Origin: Cavia porcellus
Taxonomy: Eukaryota > Chordata > Mammalia > Rodentia > Caviidae
Reading direction: 5' to 3'
NCBI RefSeq assembly: GCF_034190915.1
Contig: NW_026947509.1
Coordinates: forward strand, 36,650,767 to 36,714,766
Length of the DNA stretch: 64,000 nt
Position 1 is the first letter of the stretch, and the number at the start of each line of letters is the position of its first letter. Positions 11,578 through 22,527 of this stretch are shown here, piece after piece. Below the pieces are notes generated by a model, which saw only the letters and a list, made by a program, of their open reading frames with translations, was not told where the DNA came from and ran no database searches. Both the position numbers and the translations under genes were made by a program.

Positions 11578-12160
11578 TGTGTTTGACTACCATACAAAAT
11601 ACCATAGATGGTATTGACTAAACAAGAAAACTTTATTTTTTTTTTACAGTGAGGAGAAAATAAAGGATAGGATTTCAACATCGAAATGCTTGCTTATTGG
11701 TTCCCAATGAAAACTTCCTCTACCCCTTTCTTGTCTCTCGCAAAAACAGAAAAAGGGAGCTTTGATAGTCAAATTTTCCATATATTAGTGCTCTGACATT
11801 ATGAACTCATTCAACCTTATCTTCTTTTTTTTTTAATTTAAATTTTATTTAAGGAGAAAAAAGGAAAAAAAAAACAGAAAAAGGGTACAAGTTATACAGA
11901 ATTTCAGAAAAAATAAACAGTAGGAAATCACTAGTTAATAGATCACACATTGTCATCTTAGAAATAATTGTTCAAGTTACAAAATTAAAGCACATAGAGT
12001 GGACATTCAAACAGTGAGACTGTAAACAGTTCTGTTCAATGATCCAACAAAACCTTAATTATCTTCTTACATGCTTTACTTCCAATATGGTCACAGACAC
12101 AGAGTGAGGGTTTCGACATAAGATTTGCAAAAACAAGACACAATTCAGGCCACAGTGCCA
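11578..12160 (-). mobile_element. MLT1-like LTR in antisense, split by an L1 insertion
   Basis: The left part (11578-11826) starts GTTTGACTACCATACAAAAT, followed by ACAGTGAGGAGA. The right part (12059-12160) ends with GACATAAGATTTGCAAAAACAAGACACAATTCAGGC. These are the two ends expected of one antisense MLT1-like LTR; the middle is interrupted by the L1 fragment at 11827-12058. Confidence 0.55.
11827..12058 (-). mobile_element. 5'-truncated L1 (3' UTR only) with TSD
   Basis: A 232-base copy of the L1 3' UTR in antisense: poly(T) at about 11827-11834, then AAAAACAGAAAAAGGGTA, GTAGGAAATCACTAGTTAATAG, AATAATTGTTCAAGTTACAAAATTAAAG, GGACATTCAAACAGTGAGAC, TTCAATGATCCAACAAAA. It matches the full-length L1 3' end at 15673-15880. 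TSD TTATCTTCTT lies at 11817-11826 and 12059-12068. A classic severely truncated L1 insertion. Confidence 0.85.
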
Positions 12161-14307
12161 TCTAGCCATTTATAAACATTATGCCTCTCAACTGACCAGT
12201 GAAACATCTGTATAAGAAATATCCTGCGTTGCAGACTGTACATGGATATTGTAGTCATCAAAGACAGCATAAAGAAACCCAAGATCTGGAAGTCGGCAAT
12301 TACAGACTCTGATTGATAACATCTAAGGTGGATTTTGGAAATGTGTGTCTTTGTATATTACCACTGTTGATATGAACACCAGGTACTTTTGATGGAAGCA
12401 GTCTGTGACAGCATTTTGAAATGACCTTTCTCGAACATCATATTGAAAGTCTAATATCTATTCTCATTACGTTCATTTGCGCAGAGACATATTTCACCAT
12501 AATAATTGCAGGAAAATCGAGTATTTTCTCCTAATTGTTTAGGTCAAGATTTTCAGATGAGTTATTGATTGAAACTAAGTAAAATTGATCTACTTACTAG
12601 ATAAAAAATCACAAAGTCTCCAAATATATTATTGATAAACATTTGTGTGTATTAGTTTCAGGCAAACTTTTGACCACAGGTCAGATGCAACTTCTTACTG
12701 ATGAAGATGAAGGAATAATCTAGAACTACCTTTCCCGAGTCCCTTGCCAAGTAAGGGTCTGATTTGATTTTCCAGGGGGCAGGACATTGGAAGAGAGAGA
12801 AAAGGACAAACATGGCAGTTCTAGGAACTGAGCACAGGAGGATGTGACAGCTGCTGGGCTTCCAAAGTCCAGTGGTACAGCTTTGGCGGTAAAGCGTCAA
12901 TATTCTCAACTATGTCCCCAGGATATTAGGGACGAGAGAGCCCAGGGAGGGTAACAGTTTTGTTTCTTTGTGTAACTCTTCCTTCAGGACGTCTTAGTGG
13001 TGTCTTTCTTGCACAGACTTCTTTTGCCTTTCTGGCATCTGCATAAGCAATTCCGTGACTTCATTCCTGCTGGGTTAAACATACAGAGTAGTGTCCTATT
13101 TCACTAGCAGGACGCTGCCTATCATAGTTGCTAAGTTGTGAAGCTATTGCAAGCTGTTTTTCTCAGCAATCTGTTCTAAGACTTTAAGAAAGACCTAGGA
13201 AAATAAAAATAGATACAGAATTAAAAAGTGTTACCTTCCTTTTAAAAATACAGTGGTGTCATTTTGTCATCATGCAGCAATTTATATATTATTTTTATAA
13301 GAGGTTTCATTTAACTGTAATATTAATGCTAGAGTTTAGTGTATTATTCTAGATTTCCAGTTGAATCATAGTTTTACATAGTCACATTGTCTCATGTCAT
13401 ACAAGAAACAAAAGAACTATGACTTGAACTCATATCTTTTCAGGAACACAGCTTTTTGCCTTAAATCTTAAAAATTTAAGCAAATTACATTCAAAAACAA
13501 ATTGCTTGGTTTTATAAATTTTGCTGGTCCATAAAAAGAAAATTTCTATGTCATCTCAAATATATTGCTTTCTCTATATAGATATCTATAAAATTTTATT
13601 ATTTGAAAATAAACTTAGAGGAAATTCTTTCTCTGGGTCTTAACATCTTCCTAAAATACATGAATTTAAATCTAACAGGAAAAAATTATAACCAGCACAG
13701 TCATATGTTTCTCTAACTTTCACTAGTGATTCTTAATGTTAAACTCAAGGATTGTTGTTGGAGGAAATACAAAGTTTTTTAATTATGTGAGATAATGAGA
13801 GACAGCTTGTGGTCTTCACAAACAGTGTCTCAAGCCTGCAACATTTTTTCACACAAGATCACACTTACACATTCTGACAGGTTACACCATTTCCCAAGAT
13901 GACCCACCATCTGGCCAAGAGAAGAAAACAATACGGGCTCTGCTTTTATTTAAATATCATCTTATTTTCAAGCTGAGAATCAATAAATATGTACCAGATC
14001 ACAGGGGCTTATAAGTTGTGACTATAAATAACAACCTGTGTTTAGATTTGTGACAAGACCATGGAAAGAAGATTGGCAGGTACATTGCCTTAATATTATT
14101 GAAAAGTCACTTTAGTTTATAAATGAAGATTTATAAACTAAGGACATAGAATCTTAAAGCCAGGTTTGCTTGGCTTTAGTCTTGAGTCACAATGAACTTG
14201 TGAGACCACTTTCAAGATATTAAGACAAGAAAAAAAAAAACAGGAAAGCAAAACATACTCTCATGAAACCTTACCACAAATAATAATCTCTTATAAATGC
14301 TTTCATC
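12161..14307. other. Unclassified sequence
   Basis: The block 12630-13130 is less AT-rich than its surroundings and could be an old repeat or a conserved noncoding element; I cannot name it. The minus-strand open frame at 12658-12909 (83 codons) has no recognisable domain. The rest is AT-rich and featureless by eye. Confidence 0.35.
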
Positions 14308-14322
14308 AAGAATCAATTGATT

Positions 14323-14430
14323 GGGGGCTGGGGATTTAGCTCAGTGGCATAAGCGCCTGCCTTGCAAGCAGGCAGTCGTGAGTTCGATCCCTGGTACCGA
14401 TAAAAAGCAAAAAGACAAAAAAAAAAAAAA
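14323..14430 (+). mobile_element. ID-type SINE, full length, 15-bp TSD
   Basis: Starts GGGGGCTGGGGATTTAGCTC, carries CTTGCAAGCAGGCAGTCGTG and GAGTTCGATCC (box B), ends CGATAAAAAGCAAAAAGAC and poly(A). TSD AAGAATCAATTGATT is identical at 14308-14322 and 14431-14445. One of the youngest-looking copies in the window. Confidence 0.95.
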
Positions 14431-14497
14431 AAGAATCAATTGATTTTGGCTAGGATGCTGATTTGTAATGATTTTTCTATGATTTTACCAGAAATAG

Positions 14498-14582
14498 CAT
14501 ATATATTAGGAAATATATATGCTATATATATTTGCATCATATATTTTAGGAAAATATATATGCATCATATATTTTAGGAAAA
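14498..14582. repeat. AT-rich tandem repeat, unit about 28 bases
   Basis: The unit GCATCATATATTTTAGGAAA plus ATATATAT occurs about twice after a related TATATTAGGAAATATATATGC unit. Likely a small minisatellite grown from an AT-rich seed. Confidence 0.8.
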
Positions 14583-14999
14583 TTTCTGTTAATGAATGTC
14601 ATTAAAATTACACACCAGTTCATTATTTTTATAAAAGTGTTATTTTTTTCAGTCCTTAACCATTGATTTTTTTTTCTTTAAAATTTCCAAAGGTGAAAAC
14701 ACAGGCAATTTTAAGTGCTTACTGAGGCAAGAGAATATGAAAAGACCCATAATTAGAATTAGATTCTAAAATAGTTCTGAAAGATTAGGCATTAGGCAAG
14801 AGGCGGGGGGGGGGAGAAGAAATATACCAGGTGGAAGAGAGAGTGGATAAAAAAGAATCAAGTTATATTATATAAACATATTTCCTAGGATAAATGCAAT
14901 CACTATGTATATCAAAAGTGTACCAAAAAGATTAATTTTTTAAAAAATAAATGTAGATAAATAGAGGTAAATAAATCATCAGAGTAAGACCTTTAGTTC

Positions 15000-15590
15000 A
15001 TGGTTTTGATATTTCAAAGGAACTTCATCAGTTAGAGATTTACTGGAGTTTGGAAGTCCTTGTCTCATCTTGTTCCAGTTTACACATTCTGCAGATGGCA
15101 GTAACCCCTGCTTCCAGGAACTCAAGGAAGGTGTTTCAGCAGAGTTTGAGATACTGGGGCTTGAGACAAGGAGCTTGTCTGGGCAGCCTGTACTTACTAG
15201 GTTTTCAAACAAAGAGAGGAGATACCGAGGAAGGTGTGGAAACTGAGCAGGACCTTGGGAGCCACTTCAGACACTTCCAAGTACTAAATTATGTCAATTT
15301 ACGAGAACCATCTTGTCTCTATGATGACATTTAGGGTGGGGATGGGACCGCAGGAGTGAGACACCTGCAGCTGCAGTCTCTGCCTAGTTAATTGGGGCTG
15401 GAGGCACGTGTCCTCAGCTCTGGCCTTATCTTGCCCTTTGAGGCATCTCTGGCATCACAGGCCGATACAGATCTCAGCCAGGACCAGTGATTCAAAGAGG
15501 TTCACCTACTATGAATCTGCTGTCTGTCTCCAGACAGGGGGCCTAGGCCTAGGACAGACTCACAGATAAACATAGAAAACCAATTAATTT
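15000..15590. other. Unclassified, G+C-richer block
   Basis: This block is noticeably richer in G+C than its neighbours and contains open frames of 94 codons (plus, 15050-15334) and 77 codons (minus, 14979-15212) that overlap each other. Neither shows a known domain. No splice-like or promoter-like pattern stands out. Confidence 0.35.
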
Positions 15591-15599
15591 TAAAAAGTA

Positions 15600-15672
15600 G
15601 ATATTGATGATCTTGTGAATTTCCACAGGATCCGTAGTGATTCACTTTTTTCATTCCTCATTACATGAATTT
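15600..15672 (-). mobile_element. Left piece of the older, interrupted L1 (ORF2)
   Basis: This 73-base stretch matches the antisense ORF2 sequence at 18927-19000, sharing TTGTGAATTTCCACAGGATC versus TTTTGAATTTCCATGGGATC, then CATTACATGAATTT versus TTATTACATGAATTT. Its continuation is not next to it but at 22528, on the far side of the inner L1. It is the detached end of the older L1. Confidence 0.75.
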
Positions 15673-16084
15673 TTAAAAAATATTTTACTTAGAAAAAAAC
15701 AAAACAGAAAAAGGGTAGAAATAGTACATAAGTTCAAAAAAATAAACAGTAAGAAATCATTGTCCTCTTAGAAATAGTTGTTCAAATTACAAAATTAAAG
15801 GATAGAAAGTGGACATTCAAATAGTGAGACTACTATAAACACTTCTGTTCAATGATCCAACAAAAACTTAGTAATATGGTTATCAGTCCTACACACTTAA
15901 ACATACATGCAGTTATATCCTTCAGAGTACTTTCTTTTCCTCTCTTTTTTACAATAGCAATTACACATTTTGGGTTTTATTACTCCTACATTTCTTATTA
16001 CTTTCTACACTAGAGACACAATCTGATATTTATAAATATGATTCCTATTTATTTCACTAGTGAGGATAGTCTCAAGTTGTCTCC

Positions 16085-19000
16085 ATTTGCCTATGAAGGC
16101 CTCAAGATCATCCTTTTTATAGCTGAGTAATATTCCATTGTATAAAAATACCACATCTTTTTTATCCACTTTTTTAACCACTTTGCGGTTGATGGGCATC
16201 TTGATTGTTTCCAAGATTTAGCTATTACCATTTGTGCTGCTATGAACATGGGTTCACATATATCACTGTGATATGACCTTTTCAGTTTTTCTGGGAAAAT
16301 ACCCAGGAGGGGAATAGCTGGATTAAATGGGACTTTCAATCCTAATCTTCCGAGAATTCTCCTTACTGATTTCCGTAGTGCTTGCACCAGTCTACACTCC
16401 CACCAACAGTGGAGCAATGTTCCTTTTTCTCCCGCAGCCTCGCCAACATTTGTTATTAGTTGATTTCTTGATGGCAGCTATTCCTTCCAGAGTGAGATGA
16501 AATCTCAATACTGTTTTAATTTGCATTTCTTGAATGACCAGTGATGTGAAAATTTCTTCATGTATTTATTTGCCATTTATGTATCTTCATCTGAGAACTG
16601 TATGTTCATCTCAGATGCCCATTTTTGGAGAGGGTCTTTGAATTTAGGGGGCTTGATGTTTTTCAATTGTTTATATGTTCTGGATGTAAGTTCTTTGTCG
16701 GAGGGGTTGCTGGCTAAAATTATTTCCCATTCTGTGGGTTTCCTTTATCACTCTGTTGGTGATTTCTTTTGAAGTACAGAAACTTTTCAAGAGTATGAGA
16801 TCCCAGTTGTTGATTCTTTGAAGTGTTTCCTGTGCAATTTGCATTTTGTTCATGAATTCTCTGACTACCCCTAGGTCTCCAAGCCTTTTACCTACCTTGT
16901 CTTCCAGTTGAGTTAGGTTTCTGTTTTAATATTTAGGTCTTTGATCCATTTAGACTTTAGTTTTGTGCATGGTGGATAGGCATGGATCTAGTTTCAGTCT
17001 TCAGTATGTGGAGAGCCAATTGTTCCAACAACATTTATTAAAGAGGCTATCCTTCTTCCAGTGAACATGTTTAGATCCTCTGTCAAATATCAGGTGGCTG
17101 AGTGTCTTTGTAGTTGTGCTTACATCTTCTAATCTGTTCCATTAATCCTCAGGTCTATTTCTTTCCCAGTACCATGCTGATTTTATCACTGTGGCTTTGT
17201 AGGATAGTTTCAAGTTAGGAATTAAGATGCCTCCTGCCTTGCCTTTGTTACCCAGAATAGCTTTTGCTATTCTAGGTTTCTTCTGTTTCCAAATGAATTT
17301 TAGGTGGGTTTTCTCTAGATGTGTGAGGTATGTTAATGGTATTTTAATTGGGGTTGCATTAAATCTGTATAACAGTTTTGGGAGTATGGCCCTTTTCACA
17401 ATGTTGGTTCTTCCTAGCCAAGAGCAAGGAATATCCTTCCATTTTCTCATACCCTCTTCAATCTCCTTGTTTAGTGCAGCATAATTTTCAGCATATGTTT
17501 TTTACATTCTTAGGTTGATTCCTATATTTCATTTTTTAAGATGCTATTGTGAAAGTTGATATTTCTATGATTTCTCTCTTGGTGAGTTTTTTGTTTGTGT
17601 ACAGGGATGCTATTGATTTTTGAGTGCTGACTTTGTATCCCAGCTACACTGCTGAATTTGTTTAATACCTCTAGTAATGTTTTAATGGAGTTTTTGGGCC
17701 TCCTATATAGATTATCATGTCATTTGCAAATAATGATATCACAGTTTATGTTGGTGGCCCCCAGGCCTCATGCACTTGCATTGTGCATTTGTGATTGGTT
17801 CATTGTCTAGTGCTTGGTTGGGGGTGTGAGTGCTACACTAGCCTAGGGGTGGAGCCAGCATGAAATGTAATGTAATGGCAGGAAGGTGTGTCTTGCTCTT
17901 TTGCCGGTTTCTGCCTTGCTGTTTGCAGCCATCATGAACTACAGCCCTACCATGCACCCTGCCTTGGAGCCAACTGAGTTGGACTGAAACCTCCAAAAAC
18001 TGTGAGAAATAAACCTTTCCTTTCCCAAATTTGGTCATCAGGTATTTTGTCTCAGCAATGAGTAAAAAGTAACTAAGACAAGTGATAATTTAACTTCCTT
18101 TCCTATCTTTATTCCTTTATTTTCTCTCTTATCTGATTGCTTTGGCTAGTGTTTCCACAACTATATTAAATAGGAGTGGTAATAATGGACATCCTTGTCT
18201 TGTTCCTGATTTTAAAGTGAAAGCTTTCAGTTTTTGTCCATTCAGTATAATGTTGGCTGTTGGTTTGTCATAGATGGCCTTTATAAGATTGAGGTAGACT
18301 CTGTGTATTCTGGTTTCTGAAGGGTTTTTATTATGAATATGTGTTGGACTTTATTGAAAGCTTTTTCTGTATCTATTGCGATGGCCATGAGGTTTTTATG
18401 TTTCACTCTGTTGATATAGTGTGTTACATTTTTTGATTTGTGTATGTTAAACCATCCCTGCATTCCTGGAATGAATCTCATTTGGTCATGATGTATAATC
18501 TTGATGATTTGCTGCATTCTGTTTGCCAGTATTTTATTGAGAATCTTTGCATCCATGTTCATGAGTGAGATCGGCCTATAATTTTCCTTTTTGGTTGGGT
18601 CTTTCTCTGGTTTTGGATGAGAGTAATACTTGCCTCCAGGAATGATTTAGGGAAGATTGCTTCCTTTTCAACTTCATTGAAGAGTTTAAGGAGTATTAGA
18701 ATCAAATATTCTCTAAATTTCTTGTAGAATTCAGCCATGAATTCATCAGGATCTGAGCTTTTCTTTGTTGGTAAGTTTTTAATTACATTTTAAATTTCAA
18801 TAGCTGATGTTGGGTTATTCAAAATTGCTATATATTATTGGTTGAGCTTTGGTAGTTCATATGTTTCTAGAGATCTGTCCATTTCCTCTGTGTTTTCCAC
18901 TCTATGTGAGTAGAAATTTTCAAAGTAGGAATTCATAATCTTTTGAATTTCCATGGGATCTATAATAATTTACCCCTTTTCAGTCCTTATTACATGAATT

Positions 19001-20170
19001 TGGGTTTTTTCTTTCTTTTTCTTTATAAGGTTAGCTGCAGATTTGTCAATTTTGTTTATTCTCTCAAAAAACCAGGTTTTTGATTCACTAATTCTTTCTA
19101 TTTTTTTTAGTTTCGATTGCATTGATTTCTGCCCCAATCTTTACAATTTCCTCTCTTCTACAAGCTTTGGGTTTAACTTGCTCTTATTTTTCTAGAAGTG
19201 TGAAATGAAGCATTAGGTTGTTTATTTGTGCTCATTCTGTTTTCTTGATATGACAATTTATTGCTATATATTTCCCTCTTAAGACCACTTTTATTGCACC
19301 CCACAGATCACAGTATGTTGTTTCTGCATTTTCATTGAATGGTAGGTATTGCTTTAATTCTTCTTTAATTTTGTCTATCACCCACTGGTTGTTCAAAAGG
19401 TTGTTATTTAATTTCCATGTATTTATGCAGGTTTTGCAATTTCTTTTGCCGTTAATTTCCAATTTCAGTGTGCTATAGTCAGATATTATGCATGGGACAA
19501 TTTGAAAACCTTTGCAGTTACTTAAGAATGTTTTATGGGATAATATATGGTCTATTTTGGAGAATGTCCCAGGCATAGCTGAGAAAAACATGTATTCTGA
19601 TGTGGTTGGGTGGAAAACTGTAAACGTCTACTAAGTCCAATTGCTCACAGGTATGATTCATTTCTATTGTTTCTTTGCTGACTTTTTGTCTAGTTGATCT
19701 CTTTTTGTGACACTGGGCTGTGAAAGTCCCCTGTTATAATTGTGTTCTTGTGTATTTGGTTTTTCACGTCCATTAGTATCTGTCTTATATAGTTGCTCCT
19801 ATATTTGTTGCATATATATTTATAATTGTTAGTTCTTCCTCTTGAATTTTTCCACTAATGAGTATGTGGTGATCTTTTTTATCTCTTTTAATCATTTTAG
19901 GATTGAAATTCACCTTTTCTGCAAATAGAATAGTTACCCTTGCTTTTTTCTGGGTTCCTGTTGCATGGAATAATGTTTTCCATTCTTTGACTTTTAATCT
20001 ATGAGTTTCCTTTTGGATCAGATGTGTTTCAAGTATACAGCATATCGTGGGATCATGTTGCTTGATCCATTCTGTCAACCTGTTTATTTGATAGGTGAAT
20101 TGAGGCCATTTACATTAATGGATATCACCTGATACATACCGACTTGACTTTGCCATGTTATCTTCTAGTT
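16085..20170 (-). pseudogene. L1 ORF2 remnant (endonuclease and reverse transcriptase)
   Basis: In normal L1s this encodes the endonuclease-reverse transcriptase that nicks DNA and primes cDNA synthesis. Pieces in order from the 5' end: an apurinic-endonuclease-like part at 19785-20078 (ETHL and INIYA-like motifs), a middle part at 19232-19591, a reverse transcriptase part at 18281-18562 ([15 protein letters not shown] motifs), a thumb/C-terminal part at 17142-17450 ([13 protein letters not shown]), and the cysteine-region/C-terminal end at 16091-16417 (MWYFYTMEYYSAIK). The frame is broken repeatedly and interrupted by the LTR at 17737-18080. Confidence 0.9.
17737..18080 (+). mobile_element. 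Solo MaLR-type LTR inside the L1
   Basis: A 344-base LTR that ends in TAACTAAGACA. The L1 sequence resumes directly after it. Flanks AATGA (17732-17736) and AGTGA (18081-18085) form a 5-base TSD with one mismatch. It holds GAAATAAACCTTTCC (polyadenylation signal region) and CAGGTATTTTGTCTCAGCAA. Close relative of the LTRs at 21029-21385, 31800-32144 and 32634-32964. Confidence 0.92.
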
Positions 20171-20299
20171 GTTTGCCTTCTGCTTTTCCCCCTTAATTGC
20201 TTGTCCTACCTGGTGGTTTCTTTCTGTTGTTTTTCTGGGGACTGTGGTCATATGACTTTCAATACTCTTTATCAGGATGGTTTTGTGATGTGAATTTCT

Positions 20300-21615
20300 T
20301 CAGTTGTTCTTTGTCATGGAAGTATCTTGTTTCTCCATTAAATCTGAATGAAAGTTGTTCTTGGTATATCAGTCTGGGTTGAGCTGTTTTCTTTCAGGGC
20401 TTGAAATACTTCACTCCAAGCTCATTTTGACTTGATGGTTTGTGCTGAAAAATCTGCTGTGATTCTAATGGGATTTGCTTGATAGGTGAGTTGTGTCTTT
20501 TCTCTAACAGCTTTTAGTATTCTGTTTTTATGCTGTATGTCTGAGATCTTAATTATTATATTTCTGGGTATAGATTTATGTTTGTTGTGACTGTTTGGCA
20601 TTCTATATGCCTCATTTATCTGCATATCAGATTTTTTCCCTATGTTTGGGAAATTTTCTGCTATTACTTCTGTGAATATTCTAGTTATGTCATTTGCATT
20701 GACTCCTGCATCTTCACTGATGCATATTAATCTTACATTGTTTTTCTTGGCATCATCTTGAAGCTGCTGAATTATTGTTTCATGGACTTTGTTATTTTTA
20801 AAAGTTCCATCCTTTCATGATCACTAATTGAGATCCTGTCCTTAAGATCTGAAATCCTATTCTCAGCTTCATTTAAACAGTTTTGCCAGCTTTGAATAGA
20901 ATTTTTTGTTTTTGGATGTCTCTTTGAGTTTGTTTCATGAATTCTGCTTGTTTTCTATATTGTTCATTCAAGGTTTCAATCAGTTTCCCATGCACCTGTA
21001 CTTTTTTCTCTATTTCTTCTTTAGCTGCTGTCTTAGTTACTATTTTACTTATCACTGAGACAAAAATACCTGAAGCCAAAAGTTGGGAAAGGAAAGGTTT
21101 ATTTCTTACAGATTTTGGAGGTTTCAGTCCATACTCAGTTGGCTCCAAGGCAGGGTGGCAAGGCAGGGTGGCATGGTAGGGCTGCAATTCATGGCAGCTG
21201 CAAACAGCAAGGCAGAAACCAGCAAGAGAGAGTGAGACATACCTTCTTCCTGCCATTACATTACATCCTGGCTCCACCCCTAGGCTAGTGTAGCACTCAC
21301 ACCCCCACCCAAGCACCAGACAATGAATCAATCACAAATGCACAACGCAAATGAATGGTGGGGGTCACCAACTTAAACCATGACAGCTGCACTCAGCAAC
21401 TCCCTTACTAAGGCTGTTATTTCTATCTTTACATGGGAGAGTACTTCTAATTTGATTTCCTCTATAGCTTCATGGAGTTGTTTTTTTATTTCACTTGCTA
21501 ACTTTTCAGACATTTCTGGTGTGCTACTTTTGAAGTCCTCTATTTCAATGTCTCCTATACCTGCTCCTGGTGGTCTAGATGTTTGGGATTGCATTTTACT
21601 TTTTAATTTTGCCAT
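20300..21615 (-). pseudogene. L1 ORF1 remnant (RNA-binding chaperone protein)
   Basis: ORF1 protein normally trimerises through a coiled coil and coats L1 RNA. Here the likely start codon is at 21615 (product begins MAKLKSKMQ), followed by a Lys/Glu-rich helix-forming region (21375-21560; 20873-21030 beyond the LTR) and a C-terminal domain piece at 20422-20625 that includes IIIKISDIQ and ADFSAQT motifs. The frame is interrupted by the LTR at 21029-21385 and by stops and frameshifts. Confidence 0.85.
21029..21385 (-). mobile_element. Solo MaLR-type LTR inside L1 ORF1, perfect TSD
   Basis: Antisense on the top strand: starts TGTCTTAGTTACTATTTTAC and ends TAAACCATGACA, i.e. TGTCATGGTTTA...GTAACTAAGACA on the minus strand. 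TSD GCTGC is identical at 21024-21028 and 21386-21390. It splits ORF1 of the inner L1, so it is younger than that L1. A 152-codon frame (20873-21331) runs from the LTR into ORF1 by chance. Confidence 0.95.
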
Positions 21616-22527
21616 TTTCCCCTTTCTAGCTAATATTTGGTCCTTCAATCCCACTAATATCAACTGTTGGTAGTGTGTATCTTGGGGTCCTAATGTAAGG
21701 TTGATGCTTGTCAATTGCTGGGTCCCACAATGAATAGGTGGGCCAGTCACCTGACTTCCCACTGCAGGGCCTGTTGGGTGAGTCCTATATTCTTCTTGGC
21801 TGACAGGTCTAGTAGTATTGACGTAGGTCGACTTTTAGTCCCTGCTATTACTTTATCTTCAGTTTAGTCCAGGTCACCAAATCTCCCTGTCTATAGTGTT
21901 TGTGTTGGCTGAGGCCTTCCTGTGTCCCTATTGTGTGTCTTATCAGCTCTTTTGATTTTCCCCAAGTTGAGGGAGTCCTTATTGGCACACTCCTTACCCT
22001 GCCTGGTGTTTTCTGTGTGCAGGAAGGAGTCACCCACACTCTTATCAGACTCACCAAAGTCTTACAGTTAGTTGGAGGGACTTTACTATTGGCCCTATAC
22101 CTCTATTTTAGGGTCATACTCACCACACTGACTGGAGCCTGCTGAGATCTTCTGCTTGGGTGAGGCAGTTACTGAATCTCCCTCCAAGCTAGCACAGTTA
22201 ATATGCTGTAGTCCAAGGTTCTGAGAGAAAGGATGGGAGAAAGCTGAAGATCAACAGCAGTATTAGGTCCAGGAGGTAGGGAGTGCTCCTGAGGGGACAG
22301 CAGAAACTGGATCCAGGTGTCCCCTGGATGTGGGCCAAGGTCCCAGGGCGGCATGCTGTTCCTCAGTGCCAGCTGGAGTCATGCAGGAAGTGGACAGCTG
22401 TGCAGGCCAAGGTCCAAGGGAAGCACACACTCCCCAGGGTTGGTGAGAGTCATGCAGGAAGTGCATGCCAGCATGGGCCAAGGTCCCAGGGTAGCATGGC
22501 ATTTCTCAGTGAAGGCTGGTCCTTGCG

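Larger units (their letters stand above)
15673..22527 (-). mobile_element. Nearly complete inner L1, inserted into an older L1
   Basis: Minus-strand L1 of about 6.1 kb once the two LTR insertions are removed. In top-strand order it shows 3' UTR (15673-16085), ORF2, a short inter-ORF region, ORF1 (about 20300-21615) and 5' UTR (21616-22527). It is flanked by TGAATTT at about 15665-15672 and 22528-22534, so it landed inside the older L1 and split it. No long poly(T) remains at the 3' end. Many frameshifts and stops: it is dead. All L1 domains are present, so it was full length when inserted. Confidence 0.85.

Noticed and set aside
14323..14430. tRNA-like sequence with box A and box B
   Set aside because: It has a poly(A) tail, TSDs and several relatives in the window, so it is an ID-type SINE, not a tRNA gene.
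20873..21331. 152-codon minus-strand frame, one of the longest in the window
   Set aside because: It starts in a solo MaLR LTR and reads by chance into an L1 ORF1 remnant. LTR and L1 come from different insertions, so this is a fortuitous fusion, not a gene.
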